From positions 107,948,826 to 108,012,825 of the forward strand of contig CM070546.1 of NCBI GenBank assembly GCA_036346405.1: a DNA stretch of 64,000 bases. The letters are read 5' to 3'. Shown here one piece after another: positions 1-13,089 of this stretch (the stretch's first letter is position 1; every line of letters starts with the position of its first letter). Origin of the DNA: Phyllostachys edulis. Its lineage: Eukaryota > Streptophyta > Magnoliopsida > Poales > Poaceae. The translations under genes were made by a program, and so were the position numbers. Under the pieces are notes generated by a model, which had not been told where the DNA came from, did no database searches, and saw only the letters and a program-made list of their open reading frames with translations.

Positions 1-480
1 CCCGAGCCTTTACGCGCGTGCCTCGCCGCCGGCGAGCTACTCCCCCTCTCGGCCAAGCGCGCGCCTAGCTCCTTTCTTTCTCTCTCTCTCCGACTAGTGG
101 GACCCACCTAGTTGATGATTAGTTTAACACAAATGACAATGATTAAGAGTACTAAGAGTATGACATGTGGGACAAGTTGGAAAGATAATAAAAAATATAA
201 TTTTAAACGTGTTTAGTAAATAAGTCACTAACATGTGGGACCACGCACTATTCTCGGTTTTAAGAACACGTTTTAAAACCTGGGAGACTGACATGTGAAC
301 CCCAGCTGTCAGTTAATTAAAATCAGAAATAGGTTTAATCATTAGTTAATAAATAATAAGTCTATGACATGTAGGACCACCTCTGGTTTACAAATAAAAT
401 CAAGAAAATGAAAATACGAATCATTGACAAGTAGACACAACATGTAAGTTAATAAAAATTTAGAAAAATATGAAAGTCGC
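1..480 (+). repeat. Tekay-like Gypsy LTR fragment, copy a (first part)
   Basis: This stretch is a direct repeat of about 7512-7890: both have the GC-rich leader with CGCCGGCGAGCT, then GTGGGACC blocks, AACACGTTTTAAAACC and GACATGTAGG-type blocks in the same order. It is cut at 480 by the solo LTR at 481-4689 and resumes at 4690. The copy runs off the left window edge. I infer the middle of a long LTR of a RIRE3/RIRE8-type element. No gene is visible. Confidence 0.6.
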
Positions 481-3400
481 TGTCGGGACCAAAAAAATAC
501 AATTCTGGGCCCTCTGTGTATACTGCACTAGTTCAGGATCACGCTAGTGCACACGGTGGCAACATAAGTGAAATATCATTTCTATATAGAAAGACGACTA
601 ATAAATAGGCAAATAACAATAAATATTAGAGTAAAGACCTTAATGTCAAAGCTTACAATTAATGCCTCAGAAGGTGAATAACTCAAATAAGCTGCAGCGG
701 AACATAACAGAATAACTTCAGTGAAGTCCATCCATATGCCCACAGGCAATCAGCTGGGGTAGCGCGACCAAGTTCTCCACGATCCTTGAAGTAAACCTTG
801 TTGACTGACGATTTCTTCACCTTTGCTTGATTGATTAAAGCAAGCATGAGTACACAACCATACTCGCAAGTCATACCACAGAAATGCAATTATACATGAT
901 GGCTTATTCCAAAGGAATGACTTCTGTGGTTATTTGCAGAAATGCAACATTTGCAATTGAATACGAATAATAGATTGAAAGCATAATTCAAAACAAATAA
1001 ACAATATTAATTTAACAGTTTGTTTTCACAAAGACACATAGCCTAATCAAGTTATTCACATAGCCATATTACTTAAATCACACAGCTGTCCCTTCCCAAT
1101 TATTTTATGAAAATCTACCCCTCGTGTGAAATCCCCGAGCATATCCATGACCGCGGACGCGGCTATTCAAATAGATTGATTTACACTCTGCAGAGTTTGT
1201 ACACTTTACCCACACGATACAACTAGTGTAGCTAGCACTAATCATAACAAAACTTTTCAGAGATTTCATCTCAACATTGACACTCCCAGTATGCTTACGA
1301 ACCGTCACACCAAGCCTTACAATGATTGGTACGACACACTTGTTGATCGGGAAGCGGCGAACAAATCCATGATGTGACTACTTGGTAGCACACCACCACC
1401 CATACAACACAGCCTAACCTACTACCTAAGTAATCAATGTCAAGAATTCATAACTTACTAAGTTAGGCCCGTCCCATAACAGGCATGTGGTCGTACAGTA
1501 AGGCTCAGTTCAATGGCGCACAAAGTTAAGTCCTTTATTGACCAAGGCAAGACTTCCAATTTCTAACTAAGACACACAGATTATTATGACACACAGATTA
1601 ATATTCCTATTCACACAGCCACCAGTTCACCCAGTATCCACCACTTGCCTTAGTCCAAATCTTTTCCCACCCTGTTGGTTAAGTGCAACATATGCCATCA
1701 ACGAGTAATAGCACACAGTTTTATCACATAGTTCCATAATCGCTTAGTCAAGTTGATAATTGCAACTTACATGAAATGATGACTCCTAGCATGACTAAGC
1801 AAAATAATCGTATCTAACCAACCCACGTTGGTGCTACGATATTACCAACTAAATAAACCAATCTAGGGTGACAAAAGGTTATGACATAACAAATAGATAA
1901 GGTGGATATAACAAATGGTATTAATAACTACACCCAAAAGCATTTAAATAAATACTTAAAGTAAATGCAATAAATTGAATCTAAGTAGTTTTAGAAAACT
2001 GGGATTCAACATGATCAAAGGTATAACGTGCCTTGCTATAGCAATGACGATCTTATTTAATCTTTAATCTTTACTTCCTTGATCTTCAGCTCCTTCTTGA
2101 TCAGCATTTCTCGCAGTATCAACATCTACTCGCAAACAAGCAAATAAACCAAATAAATAAATAACAGAAAGCAAACAAATTCCAAAAATTAAATAATAAT
2201 CTCAGGTAACTAGATCTTGAATTCAGATAAATTTAGGAATTTGAACGAACTCAATCGGAGTTCGGATGCAAAAGATATGACTCTCGGAAGAATCACATGA
2301 AATGATGAAAAAGAATATTAAGAGAATATTCCTTCGGATTAATAAAAAGAATTGGAGACTTACAAGCGGGGTCCACTGGTAAGTGAGAGAGAACAAAGAT
2401 AGTGAATGACATGTGGGACCAACTTGATAATTGAATTTCAGAAATTAAATTAATTTCCGAAAAGGACAAAGAGGATGACAGGTGGGCCATTGGTCCATAG
2501 ACCAAGTCCACGATCTAGGGTTTAAGGTGCATGGTAGATGGTAGATGGGTTTAGGGCTAGGGTTTGACTGGCGTTGACTGAGAAAGGGGCCCCGCGGGTC
2601 ATAGACTAGGTTTACGATGAACTATGTCTACACTTCTCCGGCTTTAGGATTTGGTTAGGTGTAGGCCATGCAGGTGATGACAGTGCATGCCACATGTGCA
2701 TAAGTGTTGAGGTGGCAGGGCATCGCTTCCACGTAAGCACGATGTGACAACGAGGAGGCAAGCCAGCTGATGACATGGCCGATGATGTGGCAGCGATGTG
2801 GATTCGACATTGGATCGGTGCACTGGTGGCGCCAACGCAGCAAACGAGAAGGTCTACGTGGCAGCCAACACAGCACGAGGTGGCAAGCAGACTAGTGGGG
2901 CCATGCTGTCAGTAGATGGCAAACAAGGATTAGAGAAAAGAGTATTTGCTGATGGACCCACATGGGAGTCACTCATCAGGGAGAGGACGAGCAACAGAGA
3001 ACAAACATTAGAAGGCTGCATGTTCGGCCTGATCCATGGGCATGTCGCTGCTGTCCCTGGCGCAAGGTGGCAGAGAAAAGAAAGAATGGAGAAGGAAATA
3101 TTTCACTTGGGGCTGCACAACAGAGAAATAGAAGGGGCTGCTTCCATAGAAACTACAGAACAACACTACAGCCCATTCGGCTGGTCCATGGCGGCATAGA
3201 TGTTGGTACTGAGAGATGGCAAGCAAGGAATAGAGCACTAACAGAGAGGATACTTGGCTTGGATGTCAAGAGATAGCTGCTATGTGGCACTGAGATTGGA
3301 TGGCAAGAATTAGAAAAAAGGGCAATCAACAGAGAAGAATAACAGAGAAAGTCAGAGAAGAAACAACATAACAGAACTTGTTCATTCGCACGGAGGTAGC

Positions 3401-4689
3401 CCATGGCAAAGCAAAGGGGAGAAAGAGTCAACAGAGAGAAAACCACAGCAGAGGGGCTCGGCCGATTTTGGCGCATGGCGTCGGCGGCATCAATTTTTCT
3501 GGCGCTGCGATGGAAAGCAAAGAGAGAAATAATTAAGAGAAGGATCAACATAGGAGACACGTGTACTTGGATTGCTGGATTGGACGACAGAACCATACAA
3601 CAGAAGAACCACGTTCTGGACAATCAACGAACGAAGCAAGAGATGAAACACTACAGGAACAGAAAGCTACAGGATATGGCCGATTCTTCCACATGAAACC
3701 GACGGTGATTGGAGGTGAACCAACGGTGCCGAAGGGGCAAAACAGAAAGGAAACGACGAGCCGAACGCGATGGTGCGATCAGATTTTGGAAAAACTCACC
3801 GAGGAAACGAGCAACGCTACGAACGCGGTTCGGCTTTACGGCTTGACATTGCTCCGGCGATCTTCGAGCGAAGTGGATGGAACCATGACGTAGAGGGCGA
3901 CGACACGAAGCCAACGCCGCAGACGGTTCGGCCGACGGACGTCGGATGAAGGCACAACTCGCCGAAGAAGATCCTTTGGGTAGAGTTTGGTATTCTGTAG
4001 ATGGCGACGAAAATAGATTGGTTTGGAGGAAAACAATTCAGGAGATTGGAAGAGGAGATCAAGACGGACTCGTAGGCGCAACCGGTTCGCTTTTATGCGC
4101 ACCGAGGAGAGAGATATGGAATTTAGAAATTGAGTTAGAAACGAACACGTACTGGATTGTTCAGTTCGGCTGGGAGCGATCGGTTGTGATACTTGAACAT
4201 TAAACTGCGATTTACTGTAGCACACAGCTAGGTTGGGATTCAGATGAATAGTACCAACGAGTATTGTAGCAACCGAGAGGAGAAAGGAAAGGAGTTTGTT
4301 TTGGATGTTTGATTTGGAAAGCAGCGCATGTAACGTGTCTCTACCGATGGGATCTCAATAAAGGTTCGATGGTTATCAGTAGCACATGGGCAGGAGAGAG
4401 AGAAAGAAGATTTTTGGAATTAAAGAAAATCCCAAAAATCAAGGAGGCCAAATAAATAGTACACAAATCCAGAAAAAATCTTAGAAAAATACCAGAAAAT
4501 TCCTTGGAACACAAGGAAGCCAAATAACACAGGTTTTTATTTAATTGATGTTTAGATTAGTGAAATTAAATATTTTTAATTTAGGAAATTCCCAATTAAG
4601 CTTTATTAAATCAAATAAAATTGGTGAAATTTTCCAGGGACCTAAACTACTCAAAAGATTTTTGAAAAGCCAAATTTTGGAACGTTACA
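481..4689 (-). mobile_element. Solo LTR, long Tekay-like Gypsy family
   Basis: It begins TGTCGGGACC and ends CCAAATTTTGGAACGTTACA, so on the minus strand it runs TGTAACG...GGTCCCGACA, a TG...CA LTR. The exact 5-bp target duplication GTCGC lies at 476-480 and 4690-4694, and removing the element restores continuous sequence matching the related LTR copy near 7880. No internal domain, primer site or polypurine tract is present, so this is a solo LTR left by LTR-LTR recombination. At 4.2 kb it is longer than its relative at 41431-44476 (3.0 kb). Open frames at 2798-4203 look like non-coding leader sequence. Shared blocks with other copies include the GCAGAGT/ATTCAAATAG segment near 1170-1200 and the GAGTTCGGATGCAAAAG block near 2260. 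Confidence 0.85.
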
Positions 4690-5085
4690 GTCGCATTCAG
4701 ATTGGAGGAAAATACGCTTTCTCTACTGGAAAGTGTAAACCTCGGTAGAACTCAGAGAAAAAATGCTTTCACTATTGGAAAGCGTAAACCTAAGAAAATA
4801 TGATTTCGACGTCTAATTTCTGGAATTTTCAAACCAAAGCAAATTGAATCGTTAATACCTTTTGCATATGAACTCCAAATAAGATGAATCGTTTTTTGTA
4901 AATACATCTAAAATCATGATCTACCTGAATATACAAAAATATTTGGATTTTATTGTGGTTGAAATTATTTTTCTATATTTATTTTGCTTCCGTCTCTTTT
5001 GATTAGACATTGATTGTTCGAGCAAAATTTACAACGATCATCCATCCTCTTATTGAGAGAAACTAGAGCAAGGCAAGCACCCCCT
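4690..5085 (+). repeat. Tekay-like LTR fragment, copy a (second part)
   Basis: This continues copy a after the solo LTR. It matches 7890-8285 and 6875-7175: an ATACGCTTTC block, then TTTTCAAACC, AACTCCAAAT and the GATTGTTCGAGC block. Similarity stops at about 5085 inside CAAGCACCCCC, where gag-upstream sequence begins. The true LTR end and primer-binding site are therefore missing, and an internal deletion joined mid-LTR to the coding leader. Confidence 0.6.
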
Positions 5086-5930
5086 TTTCTAAAATATAGA
5101 TGTTGACCTACTAGGAGCCGCAGTACCACACTAGCGCCTTTGAGGGGGGGGGGTACGTTGCAGCACACCTTGTGGGTGATGCTACAACATATCGACCGGC
5201 CGTACATGCCTCACTTCAGCATGCCCTCCAGTGCGGCATCCACCGAGTACCTTACCCAGGTGCTCATCTAGGGGCGTCACTTTGGAGACCCCACTTTCTG
5301 TTACTAAGGATGGGGCTCTAGTGTCCTGATGTCACTCTACGATGCAGCCTACGTCGCCATCGTGCGCCTGCAACATGAGCTACCAGAGTTGGAGGACCCA
5401 ATCTTCCGCTTCCCCGTACGGACGGTGGATAGGGAAAAGCACACCTATCAGGTGGAGGGAAGGTCGTTCCTCACTCCCCACCTGCACCTTGCCGACCTCG
5501 TGTGATCACTCGACAGATACCTCTGTCGTGTGACCCGCGAGCTATTGGAGGCCCGCCGGATGATCTCCACTCTAGAGGATAGTGTCGTGCTGATGGTGGC
5601 CCAAAGGCCCTTCTCATGAGAGCTACTGTACAAGGAGGATTTTGTACTAGCACCAGCTGAGGAGCTGCCAGAGCTCACCATCCGCATCCAATCAGGTGCC
5701 CGACATCCCCGCATGTTGGCTATCGGTCATCGCCGTCGCATGATGGCCATATACTCAGAGATGGAGGAGCCCTCGTGAGTGGTACAGTGACACCATCATC
5801 TTCATGACAAGCATGAGATGATTGAGTTCATTAGTCCGACCTCCTCCACTGCACCGGACTCGCTTCGCGCTACCGAGCGCAACGACGACGTCTAGATCTA
5901 GACTAGTAGTGGGAGCTCACTAGTATGGGA
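5086..5930 (+). pseudogene. Upstream ORF remnant of a Gypsy retroelement
   Basis: Read on the plus strand this codes for a fragmented protein of the kind that precedes gag in several rice Gypsy elements. Recognisable stretches include SLYDAAYVAIVRLQHELPEL near 5332-5390 and DLV-stop-SLDRYLCRVTRELLEARR near 5490-5550, followed by an alanine/glutamate-rich stretch near 5650. Several in-frame stops break it (near 5270, 5310, 5503, 5618). It lies directly upstream of an AT-rich, intron-like segment and the gag domain. The product is a retroelement protein of unknown function. The family assignment is from pattern recognition only. Confidence 0.5.
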
Positions 5931-6242
5931 TTAGTGTGAGCACTTTTGGGTATTTTGGTATTATAAGTTATGTAAGGTGCTGGGGTATGATGAATGTAAT
6001 TTGCTACTTATGGTGGTTTAGTTGCTTTTTGTGATGTTTAAGCAACGAGCATGCGAACCTTGTAAAAACTTGACTATTATGTTAAAGTTTCATGATAGCT
6101 GTCCTTGTGGTTTAAAAACATGCATACTTCAGTTTGAGATGAGTTATTTTAGTATGGGATGATGTTACTAGCCGACCCACTTAACTTGTGCTTATTCCCC
6201 CTCACCCCGCGCACATTTGTTAACCTGCGTGTTGTATGAACA
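5931..6242 (+). other. AT-rich spacer, possible intron before gag
   Basis: About 310 bp of AT-rich, non-coding sequence separates the upstream ORF from gag. It ends in a polypyrimidine-poor but plausible acceptor (GTATGAACAG) immediately before the gag start region ATGCCGGTAACACG. I see no convincing single donor site, so splicing is a suggestion only. Confidence 0.3.
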
Positions 6243-6860
6243 GGATGCCGGTAACACGCTCGGTTAACCAACTCATGGCTTCGGGAGCTACCTCCGGATC
6301 ATGTGAACTCGGTCACCAACCTTCTCGTCTAAAGTAGACCCTCTCGACACCGACGATTGGCTTCACACCATCGAGAGCAAGTTGGTCATTGTCCAGTGCA
6401 AGGACGAGGAGAAGTTGCTATATGCATCTTATCAGCTGCAAGGAGTAGCAGCCCGATGGTGGGAGAACCATCATCCCATACTCGAGGAAGGCCAGACCCT
6501 CACTTGGACCACCTTCAAGAAGGCGTTCCGTGATGCCCACATTCCAGCGGGTCTCATGGACATCAATAAGCCGGAGTTCTATGAACTCCGATAGGGGAAC
6601 ATGGCGGTAATGGAGTTACTCTATCGCTTCAACTACCTTGCCCGCTATGCTACGTCTGAAATACTGGACGAGGGAAGGATGGTTGCTCTCTTCCGGGAGC
6701 ACCTCAATGACGAGATAAAGTGGTCATTTGCTGCCCATGATATTCCCAACTTCTAGACCTTAGTTAACAAGGCCATTCTGATTGAAGATAGCACTTGGAC
6801 GGTTGTGGAAAGCCGAAGCGCAAATGGCTAGCGCAGAAATCAGCAAGCAACAGCATGTCG
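6243..6860 (+). pseudogene. Gag (Retrotrans_gag) remnant, Tekay-like Gypsy
   Basis: The capsid domain of a Ty3/Gypsy retroelement. After a frameshift-damaged start (MPVTRSVNQLMASGA) the core reads DWLHTIESKL, then LLYASYQLQGVAARWWENHH, LTWTTFKKAFRDAHIPAGLM and, past an in-frame stop at 6592, LLYRFNYLARYA. The WW...W..F...F..HIP.G pattern is the signature of the plant chromovirus gag domain. Further stops occur near 6755 and 6830. Protease and pol are absent: the sequence passes straight into another LTR fragment at about 6861, so this is a deletion derivative. Confidence 0.75.
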
Positions 6861-7437
6861 AGACCACGCGTAAACCTCATAAAATACGCTTTCAACGTCA
6901 CCCTTTTTCTAATTTATGGAATTTTCAAACCGAAACAAATTGAATCATTAATAACTTTTGCATAAGAACTCTAAATAAGATGAATCTTTTTTCTAAAATC
7001 GTGCTCTACCTGAATATGCAAAAATATTTGGACTTTGTTGTGGTTGAAATTATTTTTCTATATTTAATTTGCTTCTGGCTCTTTTGATTAGACGTCGATT
7101 GTTCGAGCGAAATTTACAATGATCATCCGTCCTCTTATTCAGAGCAACTAGAGCAGGGCAAGCACCCCCTTTGACCATGTTGATCCTACAATTTTAATTA
7201 TTGTACTTATTTTTGTAAAATCTATTATGCATGCGTTATGTTTGCTTAAAATTGCTATATTTGGGGATAACGGTAGTTAAAGTCCTATTCGATGCATTAT
7301 CCTCCTTGAAATATTGTTTCCTTACTGTTGTAGCCAATAGGTTATGGTTTAGACAATGAATGATGTCAAATTAGGCTTTTCGAATGCGAATATCGCATAA
7401 ATGCTTAGCCTGACTTAGTCTTTACTAAAATTTCCGC
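6861..7437 (+). repeat. Tekay-like LTR fragment, copy b
   Basis: A second copy of the LTR segment also present at 4740-5085 and 7975-8550. It ends at CTTAGTCTTTACTAAAAT, where copy c continues into GGAAAAATGG but copy b switches to a GC-rich leader. It is therefore truncated on both sides, and copy b lies in tandem with copy c. Confidence 0.6.
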
Positions 7438-9665
7438 CTCAATGCCGCCTCCAGCCATCTCCGTCGCTGCCTCCACCACCCATAGCTTTGCCATGTTTCC
7501 CTCTTTCCATTCCACCGCTCAACGTCGCCGCTCATCGTGTCGTTCGCCGGCGGCGAGCTCGTTATGGCAGGTGGGACCAGCTGAGAAAGTTAACAAAAAA
7601 CTAATTTTAAACATTTTTAGCAGATGTGTCTATGACATGTAGTACCACAAACTATTCCCAGTTCTAAAACACGTTTTAAAACCGAGAGGATGACATGCGG
7701 GCCCTAGTCGTCAGATTATTTAAATCAAAATAGGTTTAATCATTTAGTTAATGAATAATGAGTCTATGACATGTGGGATTGCCACTGTTTAATTAATAAA
7801 AATTCAGAGAATAAAACCATGAGTCACTGACATGTAGGCCCTACATGTAAGTTAATAAAAATTCAGAAAAATGTGAAAGCCGCTTTCAGTTCAGAGAAAA
7901 ATACGCTTTCTCAGTTAGAAAGCGTAAACCTCTATATAACTCAGAGAGAAAATACACTTTCACTATTGGAGAGAATAAACCTCGGAAAATATGCTTTCGA
8001 TGTCACCTCCTTTTAATTTCCAGAATTTTCAAACCGAAGCAAATTAAAACGTTAATAACTTTTGCATACGAACTCCAAATTGAATGAATATTTTTTGTAA
8101 ATTCATATAAAATCATTCTCTATATGAAATATGCAAAAATATTTAGATTTTGGTGCTATTGAAATTATTTTTCTATATTTAAATTGCTTTCGGCTCTTTT
8201 GATTAGATGTCGATTGTTCGAGCGAAATTTACAACGATCATCCATCCTATTATTCAGAGAAACCAGAGAAAGATAAGCACCCCCTTTGACCATGTTGATC
8301 CTACTATTTTAATTATTGTACTTCTTTTTGCAAAATCTATTATGCATGTGTGTATGTTTGTTTAAATTTCTATATTTGGGAATAATGGTGGTTATAGTCG
8401 CATTCGATGCATGATCCTCCTTGAAATGTTGATATCCTTATTATTGTAGCCATTAGGTTATGGTTTAGGCAATGAATGATGTCAAATTGAGTTTTTTGAA
8501 TGCGAATATCGCATAAATACTTAGCCTGGCTTAGTCTTTACTAAAATTGGAAAAATGGATGACATGTTGAATATGAGTTTGGGAGATTTTGAAATGATGG
8601 TCCAGAGGGGTTTACCTATGTTATTTTGTATAAAAAAATAAAAAACTTATTTTTTGACTCGGGCGAGTTATATTATATTATGAGAAATGTGAGAGGTGTA
8701 TATCACAAGTAGATAAGGGGAGATCCTCGCCCGAGTCAATTAAGGACCGAACACCAGTATATTCGACCTAAGCATTAGCGTATAACCACATGTGCCGGTA
8801 TGGGGCCGCCTTAGTTAATTAAGTTATCGAAAACTAGCTTTGCACGCTGTGGTAGTGCGAGCATGACCAGTGTAGGCATGTTCGAAGGGGCTCCCTTCAC
8901 CGAGGCGTTGGGAACGAAGCCTTCCGACACAACGGTAATGCCTCACCGAGATGGGGGTGTACCCGGGTGAAGTGAGGGTGTTCATTCGCTGGGCTAGTGC
9001 AAGGTTAGGACTAGGTGATGTAAAGGCTTAGACGCGTGCACTAGACTGCTTACCAAAGGTTAGTGAGCAGTGGTATCGATGGATGACGAAAAAACTAGAG
9101 AATTCGTATGCTATTGGTAAAGTTGTACACCTCTGTAGAGTGTAAATCTATTTAAATAGACGTGCTCGCGGTGATGAGCATTCTAAGTGTAGTATTACCG
9201 AGTATAGTATTGGTTTTTACAAAAATGGTTCTTGTGGGAAAATGAGGGAATGGTTTTTGTTGTGTTATTTGAGTTGAGTGCCATGTCTATGGCTGAGAAT
9301 AATACGTTGATTGCAGCCGAGGAGGGTTGTGATTTATTATTTATCAAGTACTTACTTGTTGTCCTTTATCTATTTAACTCCTCTTTAAATTTCTGTTGCA
9401 AACTACTACATATTGATATTGCAAATAAAACTTGCTTAATGTTGAAAATAACTTATAGCATAGAGCCTCATCCTTTGTTAGCCATGCATATATATAACTT
9501 TGCGATACACTACAAGTCGTGCTGAGTACGCAATGTACTCAATCTTACTTAAATTGTTGTTTGGACTTAGATGATGAGCCTATACTGGACGACACTTTCT
9601 TTGCACCTGGTACCGGAGGGTTCGGTGATGGGTCTTTCTAGGACTTGTTTCTTGTCGGTTGCCTA
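7438..9665 (+). repeat. Tekay-like LTR, copy c, interrupted by Copia
   Basis: The longest copy of this LTR. It has a GC-rich leader (7438-7580), AT-rich middle, the U5-type blocks CTCTGTAGAGTGTAAATC near 9132 and GCTGAGTACGCAATGTACTC near 9521, and is cut at 9665 by the Copia element whose target duplication is GCCTA. The sequence resumes at 17866 and probably ends near 18107 (GGTACGACA). The start of U3 is missing because of the junction with copy b. The open frame at 9232-9525 has no recognisable domain and is treated as chance. Confidence 0.6.
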
Positions 9666-11227
9666 TGTTGGAAATATGCCCTAGAGGCAATCATAGAGAT
9701 GATTATATTTCATTATGTTCACAATATTTGATAATATGTTCCTTGAATGAATCATTAGTCATGAAGATTAACGAGTATGTGATTGTTGGTGAAGCTCTTT
9801 TTAACTTATGATGATGTCGTTCTAAAAGTATCCCTGGTCGAAAGTCACTGGTCGGAACACTAGTGACTCTACGACTAGCACATGCATTGATTGATGACCA
9901 TGTTTCACCGGTCATGGATATAAGGATATCGAATCAATAATGTGGACACGTGTTAGAGAACGTGGTGTTGGATAAGACCCACCTTGAGACACTATTGAGA
10001 TTGTTATGATTCTATGTGTCGTTAGTTGGTCTCAAGCAATGATGATGTATAATCCTTAGACACGAGATCGCATGGTTTCCTACATGTGTAATAGCACTCT
10101 TAGGGGTTGCCAAACGCTACTCAGAATCGGGTAGTTATAAAGGTAGCTTTCGGGTATGCTATGAAATATGCGAGAGGATGTGACTAGTCGGATATGGATT
10201 TGCCCTCCTAACATAACAGAGAGATATCTCGGGCCCTCAAGTGGTTGGATAAAGAAAGTGCATGGCCATGCCCTTTGGTGGTCGAAGAGTTCGACCACAT
10301 AAGGTTATCCGATACTCGATCGAGAAAGCATTGAGCAGATCCATGGATGACACAACATCTCACCCGAGTTCAACCAGATATCGTGAGGCAAAGGAGAATA
10401 CATGAGTAGGTGCTTAGTTCGACCGAGCCATTGATTGGTCGTATGGAGATACAAGCAAGTCGAGATCGGTCGAACGTAATCACAGAGTGATCGAAACCAA
10501 GTCGTAAGGAGTTACGAGTTGGTCGTGATCAAATACTGAACCGGTCGTATAGAGATAGGACACGGTCGTAAGTGATGAGGACCTGGTCGTAGATCATATT
10601 GCATTAAGGTTCGTCCGATATAATTTGTGTGTATTCGGGAATCGTTATGTCCTACTAGGAACCGCTACGACTCGTGGCCGGAAAGGGTTTCCAAGTCACA
10701 ACCGAACTACACATGAACCTAACGGGTCACACACTTAACGGGTTGGAACAAACCAGTACGAATACGATTCGTAAAGCGTGTTTGGATAGGATCCGTCACG
10801 GGCTTATATAAGGAGATGCATGAGGCTGTTGGGGGTGGACGTGAGTTGCCCTACCGAAACCCTAGCCGCCATCTTCTTGAAAGCCTCCCCGTGCGATTTG
10901 GTGCTAGCACACCGGCGTACGGTTGTTCCTTCCCTGGACGTGTGGATACCATAGAGGCGCTTCTACGTTGTTGCGCTTAAGGACGATCCGCGATCTTCGC
11001 AAGGAACTGCAGAGGTGCTAAAGGAGACGATCAACCAACGAGGACACTGGACGATCGACTACGACCAGTACATCGACGCGCTCTTCGTCGGACAGCCGCT
11101 CCGACACTTCTTCCGCCGCTCACAAGATCTAGTGGTAACGATCTGTGATCATCTTCTTGCTTGGCTTCCTGGTTTACGTGGTAGACATTTTGATTTGTTG
11201 CTATCGTAGCCTACCCGTATCCCAACA
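9666..11227 (+). repeat. 5' LTR of Copia element 1
   Basis: Starts TGTTGGAAAT and ends CGTATCCCAACA, directly before the primer site. It contains many GGTCG-type motifs in the U3 half (about 9835-10590) and a TATA box at 10805. It pairs with 16305-17860. Confidence 0.93.
10805..10811 (+). promoter_or_regulatory. TATA box of Copia 5' LTR
   Basis: TATATAA in the context GGCTTATATAAGGAG, about 420 bp before the LTR end, as expected for the U3/R promoter of this group. The same motif occurs at 17436-17442 in the 3' LTR and, inverted, at 36826-36832 in the second Copia copy. Confidence 0.7.
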
Positions 11228-11228
11228 G

Positions 11229-11242
11229 TGGTATCAGAGCCA
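11229..11242 (+). other. Primer-binding site (initiator tRNA-Met)
   Basis: TGGTATCAGAGCCA starts two bases after the 5' LTR. It is complementary to the 3' end of initiator methionyl-tRNA, the standard primer of plant Copia reverse transcription. Confidence 0.9.
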
Positions 11243-12359
11243 TCCTGCGTAGTTTTTGATCTGGATCGGTCGCATATACTTGATATGTGGTAGTAGTAGA
11301 TTGGATCTATTACTGGTCGTATCTGGAAACCTAGGCCCTGGTCGATTAGATCGTTCAGTTTTCGGTGGTAGTAGATGGGTATACGAGGAGGTACAAGTTA
11401 AGAGCACCAGATGATTCACTCGACTTGTTTTTCGACTACCGTGCCGGCTAATCGTACCGCGCGTTATAGGTAATATGTGTTCATGTCGTCCGATAGAATT
11501 GGATTCTATGCGTAACTTGTTTTTGCAGGAATTGATGTGAATAGTATGGCCCATTGTGTATGTGATGCATGTATGGATTTTTCATGACTGCGTGTCATGT
11601 TGTGAGATAGCCATCGAGCTACATATTATTGTATAACTGTTCTGCGTCGACATGTGATGCTTGATATTATCCTATGTAATTCATTACTAGCTCTTAGGAG
11701 TAATTGCTTAGTAGATGAATGCGTTGGAGAATTCAAGCATGGTGGTCGGAAGGCAGAAGCATGCCGATGGAGATCGTCATGTTAAGGGCCATACTATTTC
11801 ACGTTGATATGATTATCTGTGAATGTTTGTGTTTATTCTGTCATGATATTAAGTCATGTTTTTCATTAGATGCTTTTAACATGATAAGATTAACATTCCT
11901 CACATAATGTTAAGTTAAAATTGATGCCCTCCAATAAGTCGCACCATCAAAAGTCTTGTATTTTAATGGTAGGTCTTGCTAAAGCGGAATGCCATTAACT
12001 TTCCTTGACTAGATGGGTTTGTGTCGAACACTTACACGCATTGCATTGGTTTAACTTGACAAGGTCATCATAACGGTTATGGACCTTGGGGCATAGGGTT
12101 GGGTGCCGAAGCATAGAGATGCTGCCCAACAATAAGAGTCATATAGAGATATGATTAGCAAAGGGTTGCTTACCGAATTCACTAATCTTCTAGCAGTGAT
12201 GCCAAAGCTCACTAGTAGATTACCTGATTGTGGATCTTGAATCACTAAATGTCATAAGAGGGATATGGTATTTAGTGGGAGTATCTTTATTAAATTGTTT
12301 AATAGAAGTTACTTTTCTTGAACATATGTCTTAGTTTTGCGTATTTTATGTTGTAGATC

Positions 12360-12989
12360 ATGGCACCAATCGCTGTACCAACATCCAGTTTTGCTTTACG
12401 TTCGATACTTGAAAAGGAAAAACTGAATGGAACAAATTTTGTGGATTGGTCCCGCAACCTAAGAATTGTTCTTAGGCAAGATAAAAAGGAACATGTTCTA
12501 GAGGAACCAATTCCAGATGTGCCTGCTGATAATGCTGCTGCTACTCTTAAATCCGCCTATAAAAAGGCATGTGATGAATCACTTGATGTTAGCTGTCTCA
12601 TGCTTGCTGCGATGAACTCAGACCTTCAGAAACAGTTTGAGAACATTGAGGCCTACGATATGATCGTGGCGCTCAAAGGCATGTTTGAGACACAAGCAAG
12701 AACCGAGAGATTTGAGATATCAAAGAACTTGTTTGCGTGTAAGCTAGCTGAGGGTAGTCCGGTGAGCCCACATGTGATCAAAATGGTTGGTTACACACAG
12801 AGCTTGGAAAAACTTGGTTTTCCACTGAGTCAAGAGTTGGCTACAGATTTGATTCTTGCTTCGCTTCCTGCAAGCTATGGTCGATTCATTACGAACTTCC
12901 ATATGAATGGCTTAGACAAGAATCTCACCGAACTACATATGATGCTTAAGACCGCAGAGGACAAGATTAAGAAAAGCAAGATCATGTGA
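12360..12989 (+). pseudogene. Gag (UBN2-type) of Copia element 1
   Basis: Encodes the capsid protein that packages element RNA. The frame starts at an ATG 1.13 kb after the LTR and stays open for 209 residues. Visible features are LNGTNFVDWSRNLRIVLRQ near residues 24-42, the usual Copia gag pattern, and a central DLQKQFENIEAYDMIVALKG followed by FEISKNLFACKL. It ends early at a TGA created by a frameshift near residue 205. A degraded zinc knuckle lies downstream at about 13115-13170 in another frame. In intact relatives this reading frame continues into pol. Confidence 0.85.
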
Positions 12990-13089
12990 TGATGGTGCAA
13001 AAGAGTACAAGCTTCAAGAAGAATGCTAAGACTTGGGTCAAGAAAAGGGCAAGGCTAAAGTTTGGATGAGATCCAAACCAACAAACCTA

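Noticed and set aside
2798..4225. Several open frames of 80-156 codons on both strands
   Set aside because: Inside the solo LTR at 481-4689; no domain, no intact counterpart in the other LTR copies.
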